A stretch of 28,545 nt of DNA from JASMTM01 sp046483075 (GTDB lineage: Bacteria > Thermotogota > Thermotogae > Petrotogales > Kosmotogaceae): the NCBI GenBank assembly GCA_046483075.1, contig JAWODV010000011.1:1-28545 (forward strand), given 5' to 3'. Positions within the stretch are counted from its first letter, which is position 1. Every line of letters starts with the position of its first letter. Shown in pieces: positions 22,044 through 28,545 of the stretch. The notes under the pieces were generated by a model. The model had not been told where the DNA came from. It ran no database searches and saw nothing but the letters and a program-made list of their open reading frames with translations. Made by a program: the position numbers and the translations under genes.

Positions 22044-23045
22044 ATTAATCCATATGTAAGAGTGAAAAATCGTTTAGAGGGGAAAAAAGTGGACAAACCA
22101 CCCAATCTGAATATCATAATGGCCTTTGCTGCTAAATATATAGGCATAAACTATAAAAAGTATGTAACTGATTATAGATATCTTGTGGAGGGAAATATTA
22201 GATGTTGCGAAGCTTTCGGAATAGATATGGTAAGTGCTATTTCAGATCCTGTAAGAGAAACCTACGATCTGGGAGCTAATGTTACCTTTCCTGAAAATGA
22301 TGTGCCTTATTGTTCTGATCCCCTGCTTAAAAATTATTCAGAACTAGAAAAGCTTGAACTGATAAAACCAGAAAATGGAAAAAGGATGAATGACAGATTG
22401 AAGGCAATCAGATTGTATAGAGAAAAGGTCGTGGATTACTATCCGATTCTTGGCTGGATAGAAGGGCCCATGGCTCTTGCCAGTAATCTGAGGGGAGTTA
22501 TCAAAGCTATGGAAGATTTTTATGAATCCCCGGACTTCTTAAAGAACCTTTTGGAATTTTGCTACGAACAGCAGGTCCTGTTTGCCAGAGCTCAGGTTAA
22601 TGCTGGAGCTGATTTTATTGGTATAGGTGATGCTGTTTGTTCATTAATAGGACCCAGACGCTACAAAGAGTATGCATTGCCCTTGGAAAGGAAAATTGTT
22701 GATGAAGTACATAAACTGGGAGCAAAGGTTAAGCTTCACATTTGCGGTGATGTGACACCTTTACTAGAACTCATGCCTGAAACCGGGGCTGATATTATAG
22801 ACGTTGACTGGATGGTTGATTTCAAGAAGGCAGCTGAGATATTTAGGAATAAATGTTCTTTGTGTGGAAATTTTGATCCTGTTAGGGTTCTAATGAAAGG
22901 AACCCCCGAACAGATTAAAGAAGCCACAAAGAAATGTGTTGAATTGGGTGATTCAACGACCTTTATCGCAGCGGGTTGTGAGGTGCCTCCAGATACTCCA
23001 GAAGAAAATTTCCTTGCGGTAAAAGAGGCACTTGAAGAAGTATAA
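22044..23045 (+). CDS. MtaA/MtbA-like (uroporphyrinogen decarboxylase fold) methyltransferase
   Basis: 333 residues from ATT 22044. The UroD-fold family includes uroporphyrinogen decarboxylase and cobalamin:thiol methyltransferases. The methyltransferase type is favoured by a zinc-ligand pattern: His232-X-Cys234 in KLHICGDVTPLL and Cys312 in AAGCEVPPDTP. Other signatures are IGWIEGPMALA, DFIGIGDAVCSLIGPRRY and NFDPVRVLMKGTPEQI. SD GGAGGGA (22032-22038) is five bases before ATT, and translation from there (MNPYVRVKNRLEGKKVDKPP) matches the usual beginning of the family. The only ordinary upstream start, GTG 22017, has no SD and would put the SD inside the gene. No corrinoid protein or reductive activator gene is nearby, so the methyl donor and acceptor are unknown. 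It is a single-gene unit. Confidence 0.87.
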   Translation: MNPYVRVKNRLEGKKVDKPPNLNIIMAFAAKYIGINYKKYVTDYRYLVEGNIRCCEAFGIDMVSAISDPVRETYDLGANVTFPENDVPYCSDPLLKNYSELEKLELIKPENGKRMNDRLKAIRLYREKVVDYYPILGWIEGPMALASNLRGVIKAMEDFYESPDFLKNLLEFCYEQQVLFARAQVNAGADFIGIGDAVCSLIGPRRYKEYALPLERKIVDEVHKLGAKVKLHICGDVTPLLELMPETGADIIDVDWMVDFKKAAEIFRNKCSLCGNFDPVRVLMKGTPEQIKEATKKCVELGDSTTFIAAGCEVPPDTPEENFLAVKEALEEV

Positions 23046-23102
23046 CCCTTGTTTTAGTTTTGATCCTCTTTCACTTTGAATCTTAGAGACATTAATTAAT
23101 GC

Positions 23103-23131
23103 TTAGTAATAGGTGGTACAAATAATATAAT
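23103..23131 (+). promoter_or_regulatory. Promoter of the DUF2207 gene
   Basis: TTAGTA (23103-23108), 17-base spacer, TATAAT (23126-23131). About 40 bases before the ATG at 23171. Confidence 0.55.
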
Positions 23132-23170
23132 ATGAACATTATTTGTTTTTAAAAAGGGGAGTGGGGCGAG

Positions 23171-24970
23171 ATGTCGAAAAGTATGAGGATCTTTCTTTCT
23201 ATTTTCATTCTGGTTTTCGTTTTTGCTGGAGCACTGGTGGTCTTTCTGGTAGTATCCAATCCTTACCTGAACGAAAGTGATCAATATACCATACAAAGCG
23301 CTTTAATTGAGCAAGAAATGGATGTGGATGGAATGTTTCGTGTCCATGAAATTATAGATTACGAAATGATTGGAAATTTTAGAGGCCTGTATAGATATGT
23401 ACCTGAAGGTAGATATGTAGAAATTTCTGATATTGAAATCTGGACTGAAGGTAGAGAAGCCCAGTATATTGAATTTCTGGATAAAGACAGTGATTCCTTC
23501 GAAGCCAGGATCTGGCTTGTACCGTACAATTCCAGCAATCAGTTAAGTCCAAGTGAAGCAAAAAATATAACTCTACACGTTAAGTATAAAGCAAAGAATG
23601 TTCTGGAGGTGGGAAAGGACACTTCCCAGGTGCTCAGAAAATTCTGGGGTGAGGGCTGGGATTCTGTCGCCAGGAACATTACCGGAAGGTTCATTTTTCC
23701 AAATACTGTGAACATTGAAGAAGTCTACATGCATCCAGATGGAAAGCTCAGTGAAAGTGGCAATGATTTTGAGATATTTATTGATAAGTTACCACCAAAC
23801 ACCTTCGCTGAAGCGCGATTCATTCTAAGCGGTACTACCAATGTTGCTAATGCTGTTCAAAACAACGACCTGTCTCTCGCTGAGGTTAATAAAATCGAAA
23901 ACCGATACGCCACCACTTTAGTCTTTAAGAAAACATTGCCCTATGTTCTTCTGGCCGTTGTTGTTGCTTTACTCATAGTTATTTACCTTCGTTATGGAAG
24001 AGAACCAAAGGTATCTTATAACGCAGAGTATGAAAGAGAAATTCCTTACAATGATTCCCCGGATGTCGTAAACAGCATAGTTAGACATTTTTCAAGGGGG
24101 TTGGATGATGACGGTATTTCCGCAACGCTTATGTCTTTGTATAAAAAAGATTATATTGACATAAAGGGTGATAAAAAGAAACCTGTGTTAAAAATTGATC
24201 AGGAAAAAAACCCCGATAAATTAAGTGCTACAGAAAAGGCTTTGCTCAAAGTGCTGGAAACTGGAGCTACTAAAGGAAAATTTGATTTCAAAAAACTCCA
24301 AAAACTGGTAAAGAAAGACAGGAAACTCGCCATCAAATTTAACAAAAACATGAACAGCTACAAAAATGAAGTTACCAAACAGGCAAAAAGCAAAAACTAT
24401 ACAATTTACAAGGGCAATGTCTATGCAAAATTGGTGGCAGCACTTGCAATATTGCTGGGGGGAGTAATATTACCCATCTGGATCTCCAGCCCTCCAACGA
24501 GAATGCTATTACAAAATGCATTGATTATGATTCCTGTGGCCTGGATATTTGGGGCCGTCATATTTATGTTTCCAAAGGTTGTTTTTGCCAGGCGAACCAA
24601 AGAAGGTACCATTTATCACAAAAAATGGATGGCATTAAGAGAATTTCTAAAAAATTATTCGTTGATTTCAGAAAGACCACCTGAATCTGTCACGTTATGG
24701 GAAGATTATTTGATTTATGGAACTGCGCTTGGTATTGCCGATCAGGTAGAAAAAGCTCTGCAGAAACTAGTTCCAGAAAATGTTTGGCTTGAAGACTCAA
24801 GACATTCAAATATGTACAGGGCTTCGAGTTTTATTGGAGCTGTTTCCATTGGAAGCATAGCATCTACAGCAGCGTCAACCGCCTATTCATCAAGTTCTTC
24901 GGGTTCTGGTTCCTTTGGATCCGGAGGAGTTGGAGGTGGCTCAGGTGGTGGCGGCGGCGGAGCCTTTTGA
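23171..24970 (+). CDS. DUF2207 family membrane protein (YciQ-like)
   Basis: 599 residues. An N-terminal membrane segment (residues ~6-29) is followed by an extracytoplasmic beta-rich domain (~35-245) with DYEMIGNFRGLYRYVPEG, characteristic of DUF2207. A second membrane helix follows at ~253-271, then a cytoplasmic region with SPDVVNSIVRHFSRG and LMSLYKKDYIDIKG, and two more helices near 418-438 and 446-470. The segment ending GTALGIADQVEKALQKLVPE is conserved in the family. The protein closes with a Ser-rich then Gly-rich tail ending Gly-Gly-Ala-Phe, the usual ending of these proteins. Biochemical function is not established. The ATG follows GGGGAGTGGGGCGAG. Confidence 0.9.
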   Translation: MSKSMRIFLSIFILVFVFAGALVVFLVVSNPYLNESDQYTIQSALIEQEMDVDGMFRVHEIIDYEMIGNFRGLYRYVPEGRYVEISDIEIWTEGREAQYIEFLDKDSDSFEARIWLVPYNSSNQLSPSEAKNITLHVKYKAKNVLEVGKDTSQVLRKFWGEGWDSVARNITGRFIFPNTVNIEEVYMHPDGKLSESGNDFEIFIDKLPPNTFAEARFILSGTTNVANAVQNNDLSLAEVNKIENRYATTLVFKKTLPYVLLAVVVALLIVIYLRYGREPKVSYNAEYEREIPYNDSPDVVNSIVRHFSRGLDDDGISATLMSLYKKDYIDIKGDKKKPVLKIDQEKNPDKLSATEKALLKVLETGATKGKFDFKKLQKLVKKDRKLAIKFNKNMNSYKNEVTKQAKSKNYTIYKGNVYAKLVAALAILLGGVILPIWISSPPTRMLLQNALIMIPVAWIFGAVIFMFPKVVFARRTKEGTIYHKKWMALREFLKNYSLISERPPESVTLWEDYLIYGTALGIADQVEKALQKLVPENVWLEDSRHSNMYRASSFIGAVSIGSIASTAASTAYSSSSSGSGSFGSGGVGGGSGGGGGGAF

Positions 24971-25077
24971 AAATTCAGAACAATGTTTTTCATTTGCTAC
25001 TGAAGTTCATGAACTGTATAATCGTATTAATGGACAAATCAAGGCTAAATAATTAGCTAAAAGGATGGAGAATGATT

Positions 25078-25941
25078 ATGATTGGAGTAATTGTTGATTC
25101 AGGAACAGATGTACCAGAGGATGTAGCCGGGAAGGACAATGTTGAAGTTGTTCCTTTAAGGGTCATAACTGATAACGGTGAATACAGAGATAATATCGAC
25201 ATTTCAACAGAAGAACTTCTTGAATACATGGAAAATAAAATTCCGAAAACATCACTCCCCACCAGCGAAGATATTACAAAAGCATATACCAGATTGTATG
25301 AAAAGGGTTGCAAAGAAATCATCTGCATAAACATTTCCAGTGGATTGAGCGGAACAACAAATTTCATGCAGGTGGTTGCTGAATCATTCAAAAAAGAACA
25401 AGATGATGTTCGTATAGAATTTGTAGATACAAAGAGCATTTCAATTGGCTCGGGTTTAATTGCAAAAAAGATCGTTGAAGATATTGAATCAGGGAAGAGT
25501 TTTGATATTGTTCTCAGTTCAGCGAGAATTTATGTCAATAGTAAAGTTAAAGTCTTTTTCACCATTCCGACGCTGAAATATCTCAAAGCAGGTGGCAGAA
25601 TAGGAAAGGTATCGGGAACCATTGGTGATTTCTTAAACATCAAACCTGTGATAACGGTTGGAAGTGATGGAATATACCATACCGTAGATAAAAAAAGAGG
25701 CATGAAACGCACGGTGAATGTTATGTTTGATAAAATGATGGAATTTCTTTCAAATAAGAAAGCAAAGTACGTCGCTGTTTACTCATCTGACAAAAGCGAG
25801 AGTACTCTGGAACATGCAAAAAGTCTTCTTGAAAAATTCAAAGAAAAAGGATTTAAAGACATTCTTACAGGCACCATTTCCCAATCGCTTGTTGTACATA
25901 CAGGTAAAGGATTAATTGGTATAGCGGCGCTTATACATTAA
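25078..25941 (+). CDS. DegV family fatty-acid-binding protein
   Basis: 287 residues from ATG 25078 (GGAG seven bases before); ATG 25072 is an equally open alternative two codons longer. DegV/FakB proteins bind a fatty acid in a two-lobe fold and in FakA/FakB systems present it for phosphorylation. Family signatures: GVIVDSGTDVP at the start, TSLPTSEDITKAY, the lipid carboxylate-binding ICINISSGLSGTTNF, VDTKSISIGSG and TLKYLKAGGRIGKVSGTIGDFLNIKPV. No fakA kinase gene is in the window. The hairpin at 25966-25994 ends it. Family certain; ligand not determined. Confidence 0.93.
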   Translation: MIGVIVDSGTDVPEDVAGKDNVEVVPLRVITDNGEYRDNIDISTEELLEYMENKIPKTSLPTSEDITKAYTRLYEKGCKEIICINISSGLSGTTNFMQVVAESFKKEQDDVRIEFVDTKSISIGSGLIAKKIVEDIESGKSFDIVLSSARIYVNSKVKVFFTIPTLKYLKAGGRIGKVSGTIGDFLNIKPVITVGSDGIYHTVDKKRGMKRTVNVMFDKMMEFLSNKKAKYVAVYSSDKSESTLEHAKSLLEKFKEKGFKDILTGTISQSLVVHTGKGLIGIAALIH

Positions 25942-25965
25942 ACGGTTTCAATTTTACTCAGCATG

Positions 25966-25994
25966 AAAAGGCAAATCTTCTTGATTTGCCTTTT
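25966..25994. terminator. Bidirectional intrinsic terminator
   Basis: AAAAGGCAAATC (25966-25977), loop TTCTT, GATTTGCCTTTT (25983-25994). Perfect 12-bp stem with A/T flanks on both sides, between the convergent degV and DUF3795-like genes. Confidence 0.92.
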
Positions 25995-26459
25995 CTATTT
26001 AATATCTTTGTCTTCCATTATCGCATTATACAGTTCGTGTCCGCATTTTTCACATTCTTTGTCATACCATGAAAAAGGAGTCCCGCACTGTTGACAACTC
26101 CAGCGTTTTTTCTGCTCAACCAGCCATCTTTCCAGTCCCACTTTATTTAGAAGATCAAGATTTTTAAAAACAACTGAATGGTGTGGATTATCGTCGTTTT
26201 TGAAGGTTTCTAGCTTTTCGCAGGGGTAATCAGAACATTCAAAGCAAAATTCAACCTCGTGTTGTTGTGCACATTCCTTTAATCCACAATTTTGGCAAAA
26301 AACGGAAACATTTTCCCCCTTGCACCCTTCACAATACAGCTCCTCTTTTTCCCTTTTCATTTTCTTTCCAAGAGACTCCAGCTCATTCCTTTCAGACGCC
26401 ATAAGAAAAGGACATGAACCACAATAAAGACCACAGTAAGTGTCATACACAAAAGCCAT
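25995..26459 (-). CDS. Cysteine-rich DUF3795-like zinc protein
   Basis: 154 residues. The N-terminal part (TYCGLYCGSCPFLMAS, then CEGCKG, CQNCGLKECA and CFECSDYPCEKLETF) has the Cys pairs of DUF3795 proteins, thought to bind metal. A separate C-terminal zinc ribbon is visible as CQQCGTPFSWYDKECEKCG (two CxxC knuckles). The protein has an unusually high cysteine content and no catalytic motif. The ATG at 26459 has only a modest SD-like stretch (CAGGTG). It may follow the alcohol dehydrogenase gene in one transcript, 17 bases downstream. Function unknown. Confidence 0.85.
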   Translation of the reverse strand: MAFVYDTYCGLYCGSCPFLMASERNELESLGKKMKREKEELYCEGCKGENVSVFCQNCGLKECAQQHEVEFCFECSDYPCEKLETFKNDDNPHHSVVFKNLDLLNKVGLERWLVEQKKRWSCQQCGTPFSWYDKECEKCGHELYNAIMEDKDIK

Positions 26460-26476
26460 ACTACTACACCTGCTTT

Positions 26477-27589
26477 TTATCTTTGCTTAAGATAGTCGCT
26501 GGTTCTTTCTATCAACTCTTTCCAATTCTCTTTAGTGGGTTCAATTCTACATAGAAAATCGCTACCATAAAACCAGTGTTCATTTTCCAATTCTTCATAT
26601 AGTATATCAATATCTTGTATTGAATCATAAATGCCTAGATCACATAGCAATTTATGAATTCTTTTGCCAATATCAAACCATTCCCTCACATTATCAAAAC
26701 AGCTTAAAAGCCTGTCTCTTAGTATAGGGAACCTGGTAAGATACATATCAACAGTAGATGGAAGAAATATGCCAACACTCGCGCCATGGGGAATATGCAA
26801 TGAGCTTCCAATGATATGCCCAAAAATGTGTCCCTCGCAAACTGAAGCAGAATTTATTGCAAATCCACCAAGTGTAGCAGAACATGACAATTTATACAGA
26901 TCTTCATCAGAATACTTGTGAGAAAAAACGTTCATAATACTTTCCAATGAAAATTTAATACCTTTTTTAGAAATTGTATTTGATAAAGGATTAGCTACCC
27001 TGGATAATAAGGATTCTATATTGTGTGATAATGCATCAATAGCCGTAAGTGCTATTATATTTTTTGGAACAGTTTTCAAAAATGAAGGATCTACATATGC
27101 TTCAGTGGGGACAAGTTCTTCTCCAATAAACGTGGTTTTAATAGCATCTACCGAAGCAACAGCGAATTTAGTGACTTCAGATCCAGTACCTGCTGTGGTT
27201 GGAATGGCTACAAGTTTTATTTCGCTTTCTTTGAAGTCATTTTTCATTATATTAGAAACACTCATTTTTTCTTCAATAAGTGCTCGAACTAGCTTTGCCG
27301 TATCAATAGCCGAACCTCCGCCAAGAGCCATAATAATTTCTGGATTAAATTTATTTACTTCTCTACTTAGTTCAACTACTTTTTCCAGCAAGGGTTCTTC
27401 TGGAGAAGGATAGAATGGTTCTGAAATTTCCAAAATACTATTTGTTTTCTTGTTTTTTCTGAACACTCTATCAGCAATTATTGCAACTCTTTTATTTGAT
27501 TTAGTCAATTCTTCTAATAACTGCTCAAAACTGTTAAAACCAAATACAACTTTTGAGGGACTGTTTACTACTATGTTTTGGTTTATCAT
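26477..27589 (-). CDS. Iron-containing alcohol dehydrogenase (group III)
   Basis: 370 residues from ATG 27589, ten bases after AAGGAGG (27606-27600); the frame itself opens at 27613. NAD(P)-binding GGGSAIDTAK is preceded by a Rossmann-like region (KRVAIIADRVF). The conserved PTTAGTGSEVT loop and the metal-site residues follow: Asp/His in TAIDALSHNIES, then His in CEGHIFGHIIG and IPHGASVG. Fe-ADH enzymes reduce aldehydes or oxidise alcohols; members include butanol, 1,3-propanediol, 4-hydroxybutyrate and lactaldehyde dehydrogenases, and the specific substrate cannot be told here. A fermentative role is plausible. The upstream MFS gene stop is only four bases away, so the two form an operon. 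Confidence 0.92.
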   Translation of the reverse strand: MINQNIVVNSPSKVVFGFNSFEQLLEELTKSNKRVAIIADRVFRKNKKTNSILEISEPFYPSPEEPLLEKVVELSREVNKFNPEIIMALGGGSAIDTAKLVRALIEEKMSVSNIMKNDFKESEIKLVAIPTTAGTGSEVTKFAVASVDAIKTTFIGEELVPTEAYVDPSFLKTVPKNIIALTAIDALSHNIESLLSRVANPLSNTISKKGIKFSLESIMNVFSHKYSDEDLYKLSCSATLGGFAINSASVCEGHIFGHIIGSSLHIPHGASVGIFLPSTVDMYLTRFPILRDRLLSCFDNVREWFDIGKRIHKLLCDLGIYDSIQDIDILYEELENEHWFYGSDFLCRIEPTKENWKELIERTSDYLKQR

Positions 27590-27593
27590 CTTT

Positions 27594-27851
27594 TTATGTC
27601 CTCCTTTTTTCAAAAAGAATTACCGAACTTACAAGCGTGATTGCAAATCCTGCCAAAACTGCTGTGAACATTCCTCTGTAACCTGTTGACGGAATCAAGA
27701 AACCTATTAAAGAAACTGATATAGACTCTGAAACGATCATCACAATGTTATTGATTCCAAATGCTCTCCCCTGTTCACCGCGAGACACTGTTGACGAAAG
27801 TATAGAGGTTGTCAGAGAATAAAGAAAACCAGCAAATATGGAGAAAGAAAG
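27594..27851 (-). CDS. MFS transporter, C-terminal fragment cut at the junction
   Basis: The minus-strand frame from about 27851 to TAA 27596-27594 encodes ~85 residues: LLSFSIFAGFLYSLTTSIL, then the MFS loop SRGEQGRAFGINN (the conserved R-G-x-A-F-G between helices 10 and 11), two further helices (NIVMIVSESISVSLIGFLIP and MFTAVLAGFAITLVSSVIL) and the tail FEKRRT. It would be the last three helices of a drug/metabolite efflux protein co-transcribed with the alcohol dehydrogenase. Past 27851 the same frame continues into unrelated GC-rich sequence (SPRSRALRV-type residues), so the N-terminal three quarters of the gene is missing. Confidence 0.75.
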   Translation of the reverse strand, partial: LSFSIFAGFLYSLTTSILSSTVSRGEQGRAFGINNIVMIVSESISVSLIGFLIPSTGYRGMFTAVLAGFAITLVSSVILFEKRRT

Positions 27852-27860
27852 TAACGGCGA
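27845..27860. other. Composition break: bacterial to haloarchaeal-type sequence
   Basis: Left of this point the DNA is AT-rich and bacterial. From about 27855 it is roughly two-thirds GC, with C/G-ended codons, CG-rich words and acidic protein. The MFS gene is cut at this point and no repeat, integrase or att-like sequence marks it. The exact base cannot be fixed by eye. Confidence 0.8.
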
Positions 27861-27945
27861 CCGCGCCAGACAAACGCACGGGGGAAATACCCATGCCGAA
27901 GCGCCATCATGTCCCTCGGGTCGCTTCGGAACGGTCTGGATATGG

Positions 27946-28056
27946 ATGGTTCGCGTCCCTGTAATCATCGTCTTGCTCGTCGCGCTCTACCTCGGCGTCG
28001 TCGACTACGTCGAGTTCCTCACGGGCGACTTCGCCGACTGGCTCTCGAACCGCTAG
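27946..28056 (+). CDS. Short haloarchaeal-type membrane peptide
   Basis: 36 residues from ATG 27946: MVRVPVIIVLLVALYLGVVD followed by YVEFLTGDFADWLSNR. One hydrophobic helix and an acidic amphipathic tail, with C/G-ended codons, fits small haloarchaeal membrane proteins. The frame is open back across the junction to 27838, but the upstream part (NGDRARQTHGGN) does not look protein-like and partly derives from the other genome. There is no SD, as is common in haloarchaea. The gene could also be the 3' end of a longer gene lost at the junction. Confidence 0.4.
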   Translation: MVRVPVIIVLLVALYLGVVDYVEFLTGDFADWLSNR

Positions 28057-28071
28057 CGGGGTCGACAGACC

Positions 28072-28078
28072 CTTATTC
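28072..28078 (+). promoter_or_regulatory. Archaeal TATA-like element for a leaderless gene
   Basis: CTTATTC lies about 25 bases before the ATG at 28100 with no SD between. This is the usual distance for haloarchaeal leaderless transcripts. Confidence 0.4.
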
Positions 28079-28099
28079 CGTGACACGTAATGGCACTCC

Positions 28100-28545
28100 A
28101 TGACTGAGGGGCCGAATTCCGGCACCGACGTTGCCCTCTCGACAGACGGTGCGGACGCACGTCCGACCGGCGAAGGCGACGAGGTCGACGAGCGCGAACC
28201 CGACATCACGCCAGCGACGGCCTTCCAGCAGCTAGGAAACGAAGTTCGCGTCGACATCGTCCGTCATCTCGGCTCTGAAGGCCCCGCCTCGTTCTCGACG
28301 CTGTTCGACCGGAGCGAGAGCGATAGCTCCGCCGGGTTCGCCTACCATCTGCGCCAGCTCGACGGCCAGTTCCTCCGCCAGCGCGACGACGAGCGCTGGG
28401 AGCTGACGAGCCCGGGCCGGGAAGCCGCTCGCGCGGTCCTCTCCGGACGGTTCACCAACAGCGCCGACCGCGAGAGCCTCTCGCTCTCGGAGCCCTGTCC
28501 CCGCTGTCGCGAGCCGGCGCTTTGCCTCTCCGTCTCGGACGGCGT
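28100..28545 (+). CDS. Haloarchaeal ArsR-like winged-helix regulator, 3' end cut by window
   Basis: Open from ATG 28100 to the window edge, about 148 residues, not closed. An acidic N-terminal stretch (ADARPTGEGDEVDEREPDIT) typical of halophile proteins precedes a winged-helix DNA-binding domain: TAFQQLGNEVRVDIVRHLG, then FSTLFDRSESDSSAGFAYHL, then LRQLDGQFLRQRDDERWELT and PGREAARAVLSG. After that EPCPRCREPALCL begins a Cys-rich, probably zinc-binding, C-terminal domain as in the many haloarchaeal ArsR-family regulators. The protein would bind DNA in the cytoplasm; its target is unknown. It belongs to a different organism type from the rest of the window. Confidence 0.85.
   Translation, partial: MTEGPNSGTDVALSTDGADARPTGEGDEVDEREPDITPATAFQQLGNEVRVDIVRHLGSEGPASFSTLFDRSESDSSAGFAYHLRQLDGQFLRQRDDERWELTSPGREAARAVLSGRFTNSADRESLSLSEPCPRCREPALCLSVSDG

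Noticed and set aside
1..27850. Search for tRNA, rRNA, insertion sequences, prophage genes, toxin-antitoxin pairs and defence genes
   Set aside because: None recognised on either strand; genes are metabolic, transport or unknown envelope proteins.
27892..27963. 23-codon frame starting MPKRHHVPRV in the haloarchaeal part
   Set aside because: Short, no archaeal promoter and no recognisable domain; it could be the tail of a lost upstream gene but cannot be supported.
27838..28056. 72-codon plus-strand frame crossing the composition break
   Set aside because: It joins bases from two different genomes. Only the part from ATG 27946 looks protein-like.
27907..28257. 116-codon minus-strand frame in the GC-rich end
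   Set aside because: Antisense to the winged-helix regulator; long antisense frames are routine in haloarchaeal GC-rich DNA and no domain is visible.

Overview
Positions 1 to about 27850 are one continuous stretch of low-GC bacterial DNA. Genes are tightly packed, mostly with strong Shine-Dalgarno (SD) sites (GGAGG/GGTGA type), start codons include ATG, GTG and TTG, and U-tailed hairpin terminators are common. The gene content (RbsABC-type sugar ABC transporter with two TIM-barrel epimerases, NagA, class II CCA-adding enzyme, SfsA, DegV, DUF2207, DUF3795, Fe-alcohol dehydrogenase) and the protein style suggest an anaerobic fermentative bacterium, most likely Thermotogota (Kosmotoga/Mesotoga-like). 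That lineage is an inference from memory, not a search result. At about 27850 the composition changes abruptly to GC-rich, Asp/Glu-rich haloarchaeal-type sequence that runs to the end. The bacterial MFS gene is cut at that point, so the last ~700 bases are most simply explained as a chimeric join.

Layout. 1-122: C-terminal end of an MgtE-like magnesium transporter. 172-921 (-): SfsA nuclease, probably leaderless. 1116-2174 (+): exported protein joining a SAM-hydrolase-like beta-barrel to a Cys-X5-Arg tyrosine phosphatase. 2243-2395 (-): a 50-residue basic gene. 2487-2960 (+): a 1-Cys Bcp peroxiredoxin behind a PerR-like palindrome. 3066-6562 (-): CCA enzyme, multi-spanning membrane protein, small lipoprotein and exported propeller-like protein. 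6912-8006 (+): NagA. 8026-10058 (-): alpha/beta hydrolase, VOC protein, 82-residue membrane protein.

10059-16008: a long regulatory region with nested inverted repeats, then an operon with substrate-binding protein, hairpin, ATPase, permease and two sugar epimerase/isomerase-like TIM barrels, closed by a terminator. It looks like import plus first-step isomerisation of a sugar or polyol. 16100-21129: a co-directional run of membrane protein, DMT transporter, SH3-SH3-methyltransferase fusion, second methyltransferase and CrtI-like FAD oxidoreductase. 21336-21899: exported OB-fold-like protein behind four contiguous 11-bp repeats that look like an OmpR/PhoB-family activator site. 22044-23045: MtaA/UroD-type methyltransferase that appears to start with AUU. 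23171-25941: DUF2207 protein and DegV. 25995-27851 (-): DUF3795 protein, Fe-alcohol dehydrogenase and a truncated MFS transporter.

No CRISPR array, insertion sequence, prophage gene, tRNA or rRNA was seen. I did not find a convincing new defence or mobile system. The most noteworthy signals are the regulatory structures (11-bp repeats, PerR-like box, nested inverted repeats), two genes without a usual start codon where one is expected, the unusual domain fusions, and the bacterial/archaeal junction.
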